DNA from: JACVRW01 sp963746825 | GTDB lineage: Bacteria; Actinomycetota; Thermoleophilia; Solirubrobacterales; Thermoleophilaceae | DNA: 64,000 nucleotides | Assembly (NCBI GenBank): GCA_963746825.1 | Contig: CAVVCU010000005.1 | Location: 620,001-684,000, forward strand | Direction: 5' to 3' | Shown here: piece by piece, positions 17,307-25,613 of the stretch | Position numbering within the stretch: position 1 is the first letter of the stretch | How the letters are laid out: each line of letters begins with the position of its first letter | Translations under genes and position numbers: made by a program | The notes under the pieces: model-generated | Databases searched by the model: none | Seen by the model: only the letters and a program-made list of their open reading frames with translations | What the model was told of the DNA's origin: nothing

Positions 17307-17893
17307 CGACGGCAAAGCAGGCCCTTGGTGGAGGGCACGCCGTCGCCCTCGAGCTCTACCGCCTGGCGCAGCGCGCGGGCGAAGGCCTTGAAGGCCACCT
17401 CCACCATGTGGTGCGCGTTGGTGCCGGCCTCCACCGACAGGTGCAGCGTGAGCTTGGCGCTGTTGGCCACGGCCCGGAAGAACTCCTCGGCCAGATCGGT
17501 GTCGAAGTCGCCCACCCGCTCGGCCGGGAAGCTCGCCTCGAAGGAGGTGTAGGGGCGGCCAGAGAGGTCGATCGCGCAGGCGGCCCGTGCCTCGTCCATC
17601 GGCAGCACCGCGTGGCCGAAGCGGCGAACGCCCGCGCGGTCGCCGAGGGCCTCGTCGATGGCTTGGCCGAGCACGATGCCGGTGTCCTCGACGGTGTGGT
17701 GGGGACCGGTCTCGAGGTCTCCCTGCACTCGAATGTCGAGGTCGAGCCCGCCGTGGCGGGCCAGCGCGTCGAGCAGGTGATCGAAGAAGCCCACGCCGGT
17801 CTCGCGCGTGCCCGCGCCCGAGCCGTCGAGATCGAGGCTCAGGCCTACGTCGGTTTCGCCTGTGGTGCGGTGGATCTGCGAGGTTCGGCTCAC
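17048..17893 (-). CDS. hisB: Imidazoleglycerol-phosphate dehydratase with run-on C-terminus
   Basis: Dehydrates IGP in histidine synthesis; Mn-dependent 24-mer. Conserved GFFDHLLDALARHGG, GPHHTVEDTGI, MDEARAACAIDLSGRP and GTNAHHMVEVAFKAFARAL are intact. The family normally stops right after GVPSTKGLL, here at about residue 193 (position 17315). The next codon is TGC instead of a stop, and the frame continues for about 88 codons through a palindrome and into hisH to 17048. The extension is Arg/Ser/Pro-rich out-of-frame hisH sequence. GTG start overlaps the hisD stop. Confidence 0.85.
   Translation of the reverse strand: MSRTSQIHRTTGETDVGLSLDLDGSGAGTRETGVGFFDHLLDALARHGGLDLDIRVQGDLETGPHHTVEDTGIVLGQAIDEALGDRAGVRRFGHAVLPMDEARAACAIDLSGRPYTSFEASFPAERVGDFDTDLAEEFFRAVANSAKLTLHLSVEAGTNAHHMVEVAFKAFARALRQAVELEGDGVPSTKGLLCRRCAPGRAGRFRKASPSSNTAWATCARWPRRSSTWGRSPCSPTTTRACARPARSCCREWAPCPRPWSGCAASSSTNCCASAWRRACP
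17270..17319. repeat. Palindromic element at the hisB-hisH junction
   Basis: Outer arms TGCTTTGC and GCAAAGCA (8 bp, perfect) enclose an inner GC hairpin CCCGGC-GCG-GCCGGG. It coincides with the lost hisB stop and the atypical hisH start. Looks like an inserted palindromic repeat or a transcription/translation control hairpin. Confidence 0.55.
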
Positions 17894-19125
17894 GCCCGGC
17901 GCTCCATCGACTCGGCGTGCACGGGGAAGCCCTCGGCGCGGGCCAGGGCGGCGCCTGCGGGCGCGAGACGCCCGGGCGCCTCGCCGGGCAAGGATACGCA
18001 AGCCATCCGGCGCCGAAACGTACTGGCCGAGAGCGCGCTCTGAAAGCGCGCCGCTCCCCCGGTGGGCAGCACGTGGTTGGAGCCCGCCACGTAATCCCCG
18101 AACGCGGTGGCCGCGCCGGCGCCCACGAACAGGCAGCCCGCGCGGCGCACGCGCCCGGCGAGGGCCTCGGCCTCCTCGCCCACCAGCTCCAGGTGCTCGG
18201 GGGCAATCCGCTCGGCCAGCTCGAGCGCCTCGGCCGGGCCGGCGGCGGTGAGCAGCGAGAGCTCCGCGTCGGCCGCGCTCGGGCGTCCCGGCGCCAGGCG
18301 CTCGACCTCGCTCTCCACCGCGGCCAGCACCTCCGGCGAGGTCGAGATCAGCCACAGCGGGCTGTCCTCCCCGTGCTCGGCCTGGGCGAGGAGGTCGAGG
18401 GCCACCAGCTCGGGATCGGCGCCCGGACCCGCCACCACCACGAGCTCGCTCGGCCCCGCGATCCCGTCGATGCCGACCCGCGTCCACGCCACCTGGCGCT
18501 TTGCCTCCTGCACCCAAGCGTTGCCCGGGCCGGCTATCACGTCCACGGCCGCAACCGACTCGGTGCCGTAGGCCAGCGCGGCGATGGCCTGCGCCCCGCC
18601 CATCCGGTAGACCTCGCTCACCTCGCAGAGCACGCAGGCGGCCAGAATCACGGGGTGCGCACGGCCGCCGGGGCCCGGTGGCGCGCACACGGCGATCTCC
18701 CTCACTCCGGCGGCCCGGGCGGTCACCGCGCCCATCACCACCGTCGACGGATAGGGCGCCCGCCCACCGGGCACGTAGACCGCGGCGCGCCGCACCGGCA
18801 GCTCGGCCACGGTGATGCGCTGACCCTCGGGCAGCTCGATCTCCACGGGATCGCGCAGCTGCGCGCGCACGACGGCGCGGACATTCTCGATCGCCTTTTG
18901 CAGCCCCTCGCGCACCTCGGGCTCGAGCACGCCGAGCGCCGCGTCCAGCTCGCGTGGATCGACTCGCAGCTCGCTCGGGCCGAGCTCGGCGTGATCGAAG
19001 CGCTCGGTCAACTCGATCACCGCCGCGTCGCCCTCGCGGCGCACCTGGTCGATGATGGCTCGCACCTCGGACTCGCGCGCGGGCGGCGGCGCCGGGCGCT
19101 CGACGCGGTCGCGCACGACCCTCAT
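17890..19125 (-). CDS. hisD: Histidinol dehydrogenase
   Basis: Last two oxidations from histidinol to histidine; zinc and NAD dependent. 411 residues (family about 430). VYVPGGRAPYPSTVVMGAVTA, the segment AGPGNAWVQEAK, QAEHGEDSPLWL and the zinc-site SNHVLPTGGAARF are all present. ATG at 19125 overlaps the hisG stop (ATGA). Confidence 0.95.
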   Translation of the reverse strand: MRVVRDRVERPAPPPARESEVRAIIDQVRREGDAAVIELTERFDHAELGPSELRVDPRELDAALGVLEPEVREGLQKAIENVRAVVRAQLRDPVEIELPEGQRITVAELPVRRAAVYVPGGRAPYPSTVVMGAVTARAAGVREIAVCAPPGPGGRAHPVILAACVLCEVSEVYRMGGAQAIAALAYGTESVAAVDVIAGPGNAWVQEAKRQVAWTRVGIDGIAGPSELVVVAGPGADPELVALDLLAQAEHGEDSPLWLISTSPEVLAAVESEVERLAPGRPSAADAELSLLTAAGPAEALELAERIAPEHLELVGEEAEALAGRVRRAGCLFVGAGAATAFGDYVAGSNHVLPTGGAARFQSALSASTFRRRMACVSLPGEAPGRLAPAGAALARAEGFPVHAESMERRA

Positions 19126-19751
19126 CGCTCGCGCACCCGGTCCACGATGGCGTCGATCTGCCCGGCCTTGAGCTTGTGGGACACCGGATTGGCGATCAGG
19201 CGTGCCGTGCACAGCACGATCTCCTCCGTCGCGCGAAGGCCGTTCTCGTCGAGCGTGCGACCCGTGGCCGTGAGATCGACGATCGCGTCGACCAGGCCGG
19301 TGAGCGGCGCGAGCTCGACCGAGCCCTTCACCTCGACGATCTCCGCCTGACGGCCCGTGGCGGCGAAGTGCTCGGCGGCGATGCGCGGGTACTTGGTGGC
19401 AATGCGGACCCGACCGAGACGGCGCAGCGCGTCGGCGATCGGGTCAGCGCCCTCGCGCGCGGCCACCACCATCCGGCACTCCCCGTAGCCCAGGTCGAGC
19501 AGCTCGTAGACCTTGCGCTGAGACTGTTCGAGCAGCACGTCCTTGCCGACGATCCCGACATCGGCGGAGCCGTGCTCCACGTAGGTGGGCACGTCCGAGG
19601 GGCGCATGGTCACGATTCCGGATTCCTCGAAGAGGAGCCGGCGGTCGTTGGTCCGGACCTCCGTCGTGTCCACACCAAGGCGGTCGAGCAGGCTGAGCGT
19701 GTCGGAGAACAGGGCCCCGCGTGGCACGGCGATGGTCAGGGGCGCGGTCAC
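19122..19751 (-). CDS. hisG: ATP phosphoribosyltransferase, short form
   Basis: First step of histidine synthesis, joining ATP and PRPP. 209 residues, so the short catalytic form lacking the C-terminal histidine-binding domain; it needs HisZ, encoded immediately upstream. IAVPRGALFSDTLSLLDRLG, DVPTYVEHGSADVGIVGKD and the PRPP loop DLTATGRTLDENG are clear. GTG at 19751 overlaps the hisZ stop. Confidence 0.95.
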   Translation of the reverse strand: MTAPLTIAVPRGALFSDTLSLLDRLGVDTTEVRTNDRRLLFEESGIVTMRPSDVPTYVEHGSADVGIVGKDVLLEQSQRKVYELLDLGYGECRMVVAAREGADPIADALRRLGRVRIATKYPRIAAEHFAATGRQAEIVEVKGSVELAPLTGLVDAIVDLTATGRTLDENGLRATEEIVLCTARLIANPVSHKLKAGQIDAIVDRVRER

Positions 19752-20719
19752 GCCAGCGCCTCCTCGGCGGCCTGAGCCATGTGCACGCGCTGCACGTCCA
19801 GGGCCATCCCGCACGCGGGGAGGTCGCGCCCGAAGCGCCCCAGCAGGTCGTCGTAGCGCCCGCCGCCGCCGAGCGCGAAGCCCACGGCCGGGTCGTAGAC
19901 CTCGAACACGGCACCCGTGTAGTAGCCGAGCTCACGCACCAGGCCGAGGTCGAAGATCACCCGGTCGGCCACGCCGCGCTGCTCGAGGAGCTCGTGGAGC
20001 TCGCGCAGGCCCTCCACCGCGGCGGCGGCCGGCCCGTCCGCGCGGGCCAGCACCTCGGGCCCGCCGCGCAGCTCGGGCAGCCGCATCAGGACCGTGCGGT
20101 CGCGCTCGGAGAGCGCATCCAGCGTGTTGACCCCCCTGTCGATTCCCACGAGATCGCGGCGCGAGAGCGCCTCGAGCAGCGGCCGCTGGCTCTCTCTGGT
20201 CACGCCGAACGAGGTGAGCAGGTTGCCGTACAGCGACCCGTCCCCCACGCCGACGCGGTGGCGGCGCAGCCCCGCCGCGTCGAGGGCGGCCACGGTTAGC
20301 GCCACCACCTCGGCCTCCCCTTCGGGCGCGCGAGCGCCGATCAGCTCGAGGCCGCCCTGCAGGAACTCGCGCGGCTCGCCCACCCCGCGGTCGACCGCAC
20401 GCCAGGCGTGGGCGAAGTAGCAGAAGCGCAGAGGGGGGCGGGCGGCGGCGAAGCGGCTGCCCACGACGCGCGCGATGGGGATCGTCATGTCCGAGCGAAG
20501 CGCGAGCACGTCGCCCTGCTCGTCGAAGGTGCGATAGCGCGCGCCGGCGGCCCGCTCCTCCCCACGGCGCAGCACCTCCTCGTACTCCACGGCGGGCGTG
20601 TGGACCTCTCCGTACCCGGCGGCCTCGAAGGTCTCGCGCATGCGGGCCGAGATCGCGCGCAGCTCGCGCATCTCGTCCGGGAGCACGTCGCGGGTGCCCG
20701 GCGGGATGGGGTAATTCAC
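19748..20719 (-). CDS. hisZ: ATP phosphoribosyltransferase regulatory subunit (HisRS-like)
   Basis: Catalytically inactive histidyl-tRNA synthetase paralogue that completes short-form HisG and carries feedback inhibition by histidine. 323 residues: class II core only (PPGTRDVLPDEM, LRSDMTIPIARVVGS, ALGGGGRYDDLLGRFG), no anticodon-binding domain. Adjacent to a short hisG, which decides between HisZ and HisS. GTG start; 15 bases after murA. Confidence 0.92.
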   Translation of the reverse strand: MNYPIPPGTRDVLPDEMRELRAISARMRETFEAAGYGEVHTPAVEYEEVLRRGEERAAGARYRTFDEQGDVLALRSDMTIPIARVVGSRFAAARPPLRFCYFAHAWRAVDRGVGEPREFLQGGLELIGARAPEGEAEVVALTVAALDAAGLRRHRVGVGDGSLYGNLLTSFGVTRESQRPLLEALSRRDLVGIDRGVNTLDALSERDRTVLMRLPELRGGPEVLARADGPAAAAVEGLRELHELLEQRGVADRVIFDLGLVRELGYYTGAVFEVYDPAVGFALGGGGRYDDLLGRFGRDLPACGMALDVQRVHMAQAAEEALA

Positions 20720-20734
20720 TGCGGCCCCCGAGAC

Positions 20735-22033
20735 CTAGGCGGGCACGCGCTCGGAGGCCACGCGCTCGATGCGCGCGCCGAGCGCCCGCAGCCGCTCGTC
20801 GATCCGCTCGTAGCCGCGGTCGATCTGGCGGATGTTGCCGATCTCCGACCTGCCCTCGGCGCACAGCGCCGCGATGAGCATGGCCATGCCCGCCCGGATG
20901 TCCGGGCTCTCCACGCGCTCACCGTGAAGCCGGCTCGGGCCGCTTACGACCGCGCGGTGCGGGTCGCAGACGATGACCCGAGCGCCCATCGTCACCAGCT
21001 TGTCCACGAAGAACAGCCGGTTCTCGAACATCTTCTCGTGAATCAGCACGAGGCCGTCGGCCTGAGTGGCCATGGCCAGCGCGATCGAGGTCAGGTCGGC
21101 CGGGAACGCGGGCCAGGGACCGTCCTCGATCTTCGAAACCGCGTCGCCCTCGTCGGAGCGGATGCGCAGCTCCTGGCCCGAGGGCACCAGCACGTCCTGC
21201 CCGTCGTACTCGATCCGGCAGCCGAGCCGCTCGAAGGCGAGCTTCGTCATCCGCAGGTCGTCCGCGACGCAGCCGCGGATGCGCAGCTCGCCGCCGGTGC
21301 AGGCAGCAAGAGCGATGAAGGAGCCGATCTCGATGTGGTCGGGGCCGATCGTGTAGTCGGCGCCGCCCAGCTCCTCCTGGCCGTGGATGATCATGAGGTT
21401 GGAGCCGATGCCCTCGATACGCGCCCCCATCTGCATGAGCAGGCGCGCGAGCTCCTGCACGTGCGGCTCGGAGGCGGCGTTGTGGATCACCGTCGAGCCC
21501 GGAGTGAGCGCCGCGGCCATCAGAGCGTTCTCGGTGGCCATCACCGACGGCTCGTCCATGAAGAAATCGCAGGCGTGCAGGCCGTCCGGTGCGCGCAGCT
21601 CGAACACTCCGTTGGAGCTCACCTGCGCGCCCAGCGCGCGGAAGGCATCGAGGTGGGGATCGAGCCGCCGGCGGCCGATCACGTCGCCGCCGGGGGGCGG
21701 CATGTCCGCGCGGCCGAAGCGCGCAAGCAGCGGGCCGGCCAGCAGGAACGAGGCCCGGATGCGCTCGGCCCACGCCTCGTCGACCTCGGTGTGGGTCACC
21801 TCGTCGCAGCGCACGGACACCACGTTCTCCTCGCGCCATTCGGCCTTCGCCCCGAGGCGCACGAGCAGCTCGATCATCGCCTGCACGTCGCGGATGCGCG
21901 GGATGTTGCGCAGCACGACCTCCTCGCCGGTGAGCAGCGTGGCAGCCAGCGCCGGTAGCGCGGCGTTCTTGTTGCCGGCGGGGACCACCGTGCCCGAGAG
22001 CGGGGTCCCACCCTCGATTACGAACTTCTCCAT
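20735..22033 (-). CDS. murA: UDP-N-acetylglucosamine 1-carboxyvinyltransferase with Cys-to-Asp active site
   Basis: Commits UDP-GlcNAc to peptidoglycan by transferring enolpyruvate from PEP. 432 residues from MEKFVIEGG; an alternative ATG at 22063 with GGGAG upstream would add ten residues. Lys/Asn of the active site are in PAGNKNAALP. The loop that holds the PEP-reactive cysteine (usually PGGC) reads MPPPGGDVIG here, codons GGC GGC GAC. Asp at this site is known in naturally fosfomycin-insensitive MurA, for example mycobacterial. Heads the his operon transcript direction. Confidence 0.94.
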   Translation of the reverse strand: MEKFVIEGGTPLSGTVVPAGNKNAALPALAATLLTGEEVVLRNIPRIRDVQAMIELLVRLGAKAEWREENVVSVRCDEVTHTEVDEAWAERIRASFLLAGPLLARFGRADMPPPGGDVIGRRRLDPHLDAFRALGAQVSSNGVFELRAPDGLHACDFFMDEPSVMATENALMAAALTPGSTVIHNAASEPHVQELARLLMQMGARIEGIGSNLMIIHGQEELGGADYTIGPDHIEIGSFIALAACTGGELRIRGCVADDLRMTKLAFERLGCRIEYDGQDVLVPSGQELRIRSDEGDAVSKIEDGPWPAFPADLTSIALAMATQADGLVLIHEKMFENRLFFVDKLVTMGARVIVCDPHRAVVSGPSRLHGERVESPDIRAGMAMLIAALCAEGRSEIGNIRQIDRGYERIDERLRALGARIERVASERVPA

Positions 22034-22092
22034 GAGCGGGGTCGCAAGGGTAACGGAGGCCATTCGCTCCCATGTTCGGTTCTGCGCGTGGA

Positions 22093-22098
22093 TACCCT
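22093..22098 (+). promoter_or_regulatory. -10 element (TACCCT), leaderless start of the HD gene
   Basis: TACCCT seven bases before the ATG at 22106. This spacing selects that ATG over the GTG at 22088, which would lie upstream of the transcription start. Confidence 0.45.
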
Positions 22099-22105
22099 GC
22101 CGCGC

Positions 22106-22651
22106 ATGACGCCCACACGCGAGGAGGCCTGGGAGCTGGTCGAGGAATGGGTCCAGAGCGAGTCGTTGCGCAAGCACCTGCTGGGCGTGGAGGCCGGCAT
22201 GGTGGCCTACTCCCGGCGCTGGGACGAGGACGAGGAGCTCTATGCCGTCACCGGCCTGCTGCACGACCTCGACTACGAGCGCTACCCAGACCTCGGCACC
22301 GGCCATCCGCGCAAGGCACTCGAGCTGTTCGAGGAGCGCGGCTACCCGCAGGAGCTGATCGACGCGGTGGCCGGCCACGCCACGTTCCTGGGCGTCCCGC
22401 GGGAGACCAAGATGGCCAAGACCCTCTATGCGGTGGACGAGCTGTCGGGCTTCATCGCCGCCTGCGCGCTCGTGCGACCCACCGGCATCGAGGGCATGGC
22501 GCCCAAGTCGGTCAAGAAGAAGCTCAAGCAGCCGAGCTTCGCCGCGGGGGTGAACCGCGACGAGGTGCGCGAGGGCGCCGAAGAGCTCGGCGTGGACTTC
22601 GACGAGCACGTTGCGTTCCTGATCGCGGCGATGGAGGCCCGCGGCGGATGA
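22106..22651 (+). CDS. HD domain protein (putative metal-dependent phosphohydrolase)
   Basis: 181 residues. HD motif in VTGLLHDLDYERYPD, preceded by a conserved His in RKHLLGVEAGM and followed by AVAGHATFLG. Resembles small HDIG proteins of unknown substrate (nucleotides are typical). Divergent from murA. Start chosen by its -10 spacing. Confidence 0.75.
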   Translation: MTPTREEAWELVEEWVQSESLRKHLLGVEAGMVAYSRRWDEDEELYAVTGLLHDLDYERYPDLGTGHPRKALELFEERGYPQELIDAVAGHATFLGVPRETKMAKTLYAVDELSGFIAACALVRPTGIEGMAPKSVKKKLKQPSFAAGVNRDEVREGAEELGVDFDEHVAFLIAAMEARGG

Positions 22652-22658
22652 GCTGGGG

Positions 22659-23000
22659 CTAGCGCCAGCGGCCTCCTGACTTGGCCCAGTCGGCCATGTG
22701 GCCGGCCGAGCAGAAGGCGTCGGGGATGCGGTGCGGGCCGCGGTGGCGCACCAGGACCAGGTGGACGTCGGTGAGAGCGGCCCCGCATTGGGCGCAGGCC
22801 TCGAGCTCGCCTGCGACATCTGCGGGCTCCTCGATCTCCCCCGCTTCCCAGTGAGCGCCCTGGATCGACCAGGGGACGATGTGCTCGAGACGGCAGAAGG
22901 CGGCTCGCCGGGCGCCAGGCACTTCCTGGACCCGCCAGCCGTCGCCGGGCTCGATGTCCTGCCCGCACCACGAGCAGCTCAGGGTAGATTCCGGCGTCAT
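22659..23000 (-). CDS. Small double zinc-ribbon-like protein
   Basis: 113 residues from ATG at 23000. Two matching units, each CxxC followed later by CxxxH: CSWC with FCRLEH, and CAQC with FCSAGH. These suggest two structural zinc sites. I do not recognise a named family. The start codon overlaps that of the divergent dehydrogenase (shared CATG), so each promoter must lie in the neighbour's coding region. Confidence 0.7.
   Translation of the reverse strand: MTPESTLSCSWCGQDIEPGDGWRVQEVPGARRAAFCRLEHIVPWSIQGAHWEAGEIEEPADVAGELEACAQCGAALTDVHLVLVRHRGPHRIPDAFCSAGHMADWAKSGGRWR
22985..22990 (+). promoter_or_regulatory. -10 element (TAGATT) for the dehydrogenase at 22999
   Basis: TAGATT eight bases before the ATG at 22999, inside the zinc-ribbon gene on the other strand; implies a leaderless mRNA. 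Confidence 0.45.
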
Positions 23001-24084
23001 GCTGCGAATTATCGTCCTCGAAGGCGACGAGACCGGCCAGGAGCTGCTCGACCAGGCGCTGCGCGTGCTTGACCCCGCGGTGGTCAAGCTCGACCTCGAG
23101 CTCGAGCACTACGACCTGTCGCTGGCCAACCGGCGAGACACCTCGAACGAGGTGGTCGACGCGGCTGCCGCGGCCATGAAGGAGGCCCGCTTCGGGCTCA
23201 AGGCGGCCACGATCACGCCCGAGGGCAAGGACGACGTGGGCAGCCCCAATCGCATCCTGCGCGAGGCGATCGACGGCAAGGTCATCATCCGCACCGGGCG
23301 GCGCATCCCGGGCGTGACTCCCGTGGCAGGGGTCCACTACCCGATCGCGGTGGTCCGGATGGCGGTGGGCGACGCGTACGGCGCGAAGGAGCGGCGCGAG
23401 GTCACCGACGAGGGCGACGAGATCGCCGAGCGCACCGAGCGCATCTCGCGCAGCGTCTGCCGCGCGGTGGCCGAGTTCTCCTTCCGCACCGCTCAGCGCA
23501 TCCACGGCCGGGTCTACGGGGGGCCGAAATGGACGGTCAGCCCGGTCTACGAGGGGATGCTCAAGGAGGAGATGGACGAGGCCTCCGAGCGTCATCCCGA
23601 CGTTCCCTATGCACCCGTGCTCATCGACGCCACCTACGCCGGCCTGATCACCGGCGCGGGCGACGCGCCGCTGGTGATTCCCACCCTCAACCGCGACGGC
23701 GACTGCCTCTCCGACATGGTGATGCCGATGTTCGGCTCGATCGCCGGCGCCGAGTCGGTCCTGCTGGCCTTCGAAAACGACGAGTACGAGCCACGAGCGG
23801 TGATGGCCGAGGCGCCCCACGGCACGGCCCCTGCCCTGCTGGGGAAGGACATCGCCAATCCGATGGCCATGATCCTGGCCGCGGCCGCCGTGCTGCACTA
23901 CGCGGACGGGCTGGGGCACGAGGGGGCGGACACGGCCTCGCGCGCGATCTACGAGTCGGTGCTGGAGGCCACCGCGTCCGGCGTTCGCACGCCTGACCTC
24001 GGCGGCCACGCCTCCTCGAGCGAGTTCACCAGCGAGGTGATCGCGCGCGTGCGCACGAAGATCGACATCTGGGCCTCGCTATAG
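22999..24084 (+). CDS. Isocitrate/isopropylmalate dehydrogenase family protein
   Basis: NAD(P)-dependent beta-hydroxyacid oxidative decarboxylase, 361 residues. N-terminal VLEGDETGQELLDQAL matches the family's LPGDGIGPE segment. Metal-binding and cofactor regions are DATYAGLITG, CLSDMVMPMFGSIAGAESV and EAPHGTAPALLGKDIANP. Isocitrate is the likeliest substrate, but a genuine leuB lies at 47 kb and substrate loop residues were not resolved. Convergent with the DUF389 gene (6-bp overlap). Confidence 0.82.
   Translation: MLRIIVLEGDETGQELLDQALRVLDPAVVKLDLELEHYDLSLANRRDTSNEVVDAAAAAMKEARFGLKAATITPEGKDDVGSPNRILREAIDGKVIIRTGRRIPGVTPVAGVHYPIAVVRMAVGDAYGAKERREVTDEGDEIAERTERISRSVCRAVAEFSFRTAQRIHGRVYGGPKWTVSPVYEGMLKEEMDEASERHPDVPYAPVLIDATYAGLITGAGDAPLVIPTLNRDGDCLSDMVMPMFGSIAGAESVLLAFENDEYEPRAVMAEAPHGTAPALLGKDIANPMAMILAAAAVLHYADGLGHEGADTASRAIYESVLEATASGVRTPDLGGHASSSEFTSEVIARVRTKIDIWASL
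23008..23013 (-). promoter_or_regulatory. -10 element (GATAAT) for the zinc-ribbon gene
   Basis: GATAAT on the minus strand, seven bases before ATG at 23000 and inside the divergent dehydrogenase gene; leaderless arrangement. Confidence 0.45.
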
Positions 24085-25092
24085 AGGGGTCTTGGGGCGG
24101 CCGCGCCGCTTGTGGGTGCTCTCGCCCATGGGGAGGCCCGCGGCCGAGCGCGACGGGTCCGAGAGGTGCTTGCGGCGCCGCTTCACGTACCACCGGCGCT
24201 GGATGAACAGGGTGATCACGCCGGCCAGCACGATCGAGGCCAGGTTGATGGCGAGCTGCCCGGAGGCGCCCATCACCTCGTCCCAGTCACCGTAGGTGGC
24301 CGCCACGGCGATGTTGGCCGCCGCCGGGATGGTGGTCACGGACACCAGCACGCCCACCAGCGCGCCGGACTTGGCGCTGGTGAGCGAGATCACTCCCGCG
24401 ACCCCGGCAACGAAGGCGATGAAGAAGGAGAAGAAGTCCGGGTTGGAGATGAAGCCGGTGAGCTGATGATCGGCGGCCGTGTAGGTCGCCGGGCCGAGCC
24501 CTGTCTCCTTGAAGATCATCACCGTTGCCAGGGTGAACAGCACCCCGACCGGAAACCCGACGGCCAGCGCCACCAGGGAGCGCCGGACGAGTGCGCCCTG
24601 GCGGTGTACCAGCGCCACGGACAGCCCGGCCAGCGGGCCGAACTCGGGCCCCACGACCATGGCGCCCACGATCAGGATCGGCTGGTCGAAGAGGATGCCC
24701 ACCGCCGCGATCTGCATGGCGATGACCATGAAGCCGACGAAGCTGAAGGAGAGCTCGGTGTCCTCGCTCGTGCGCTGCTGGACCTCCTCCCAGACGATGG
24801 CATCCGATGGCAGGCCCGGAGCCGCCTTCTCGGCCGCGACCGCAGCATCCGAGATGGCGGTGTCGATGTGCTCGACCGCGATCGAGCCGACGGCCGGGAT
24901 GTCGAGCTCCTTGAGGTCGCTGATGATCAGGCTGGCCTCCTCGCGCGCGATGTCGCAGAGAATCACGTCGCCCGTGGGCTTGCGCGACGCACCGTGGAGG
25001 TGCACCACGTTGATGACCGCGGGCGAGGCGCACAGCAGCTCGAGCGCGTGGTGGGCCACCTCCTCCGGAGCGACGATGCGCAGGTGGATCAC
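24079..25092 (-). CDS. DUF389 family membrane protein
   Basis: 337 residues. A soluble N-terminal region (about 1-110, MIHLRIVAPEEV...) precedes six or so hydrophobic segments with the conserved GAMVVGPEFGPLAGLS and SAKSGALVGVLVS. The C-terminus is basic (RRWYVKRRRKH...). The family (TIGR00341/DUF389) has no established function. GTG start overlaps the thioesterase stop. Confidence 0.85.
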   Translation of the reverse strand: MIHLRIVAPEEVAHHALELLCASPAVINVVHLHGASRKPTGDVILCDIAREEASLIISDLKELDIPAVGSIAVEHIDTAISDAAVAAEKAAPGLPSDAIVWEEVQQRTSEDTELSFSFVGFMVIAMQIAAVGILFDQPILIVGAMVVGPEFGPLAGLSVALVHRQGALVRRSLVALAVGFPVGVLFTLATVMIFKETGLGPATYTAADHQLTGFISNPDFFSFFIAFVAGVAGVISLTSAKSGALVGVLVSVTTIPAAANIAVAATYGDWDEVMGASGQLAINLASIVLAGVITLFIQRRWYVKRRRKHLSDPSRSAAGLPMGESTHKRRGRPKTPL

Positions 25093-25517
25093 GGAACGGG
25101 CGCCGTCGCGACGAAGCGCCCGAGCGCCTCGCGAACCGCTGCCGGCATCTCACGCTTGCGGAAGCTCTCCGGATCGACGAACACGTGGCGCAGGCGCCCC
25201 TCGGCGAGCACCGCGGCGTCGTCGGAGCGCTCGACGGTCATGTCCAGGATCATCGAGCTTCCACCGAGGTGGGCGATGGAGGCCACGACCTCGATCTCGT
25301 CGTCGAAACGGGCCGAGGCCCGGTAGCGGACCTGGGCCTCGGCGACCAAGAGATCGATGCCGAGATCGGTGATGTCGCGGTAGGGGCCGACCGCCTCGCG
25401 CCACAGCTCGGTCATGGCATGGTCGAAATAGGCGAGGTAGTTGGGATAGAAGACCACGCCCTGGAGATCGCACTCGGACCAGCGCACGCGCAGACGGTGG
25501 CGGAAGGGCGCGGCCAT
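25089..25517 (-). CDS. Acyl-CoA thioesterase, FadM/YbgC-type hotdog
   Basis: 142-residue 4HBT hotdog protein. The active-site helix region WSECDLQGVVFYPNYLAYFDHA type pattern begins with Asp-containing CDLQGVV and continues YPNYLAYFDHAM. Hydrolyses acyl-CoA esters; chain preference unknown. Start ATG at 25517 is supported by TACGCT six bases upstream; an upstream frame extension is not conserved. Confidence 0.85.
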   Translation of the reverse strand: MAAPFRHRLRVRWSECDLQGVVFYPNYLAYFDHAMTELWREAVGPYRDITDLGIDLLVAEAQVRYRASARFDDEIEVVASIAHLGGSSMILDMTVERSDDAAVLAEGRLRHVFVDPESFRKREMPAAVREALGRFVATAPVP

Positions 25518-25523
25518 TGCGCC

Positions 25524-25529
25524 AGCGTA
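25524..25529 (-). promoter_or_regulatory. -10 element (TACGCT) for the thioesterase
   Basis: TACGCT six bases before the ATG at 25517, giving a leaderless mRNA that would also serve the coupled DUF389 gene. Confidence 0.45.
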
Positions 25530-25613
25530 CTGGTGGGCGACGTCGGCCGAGTGCAAGAGAAGTTGCAGGAAATCGCGACTTCCATCCGACGCCCGGCGTA
25601 CCTTCCCGAACGC

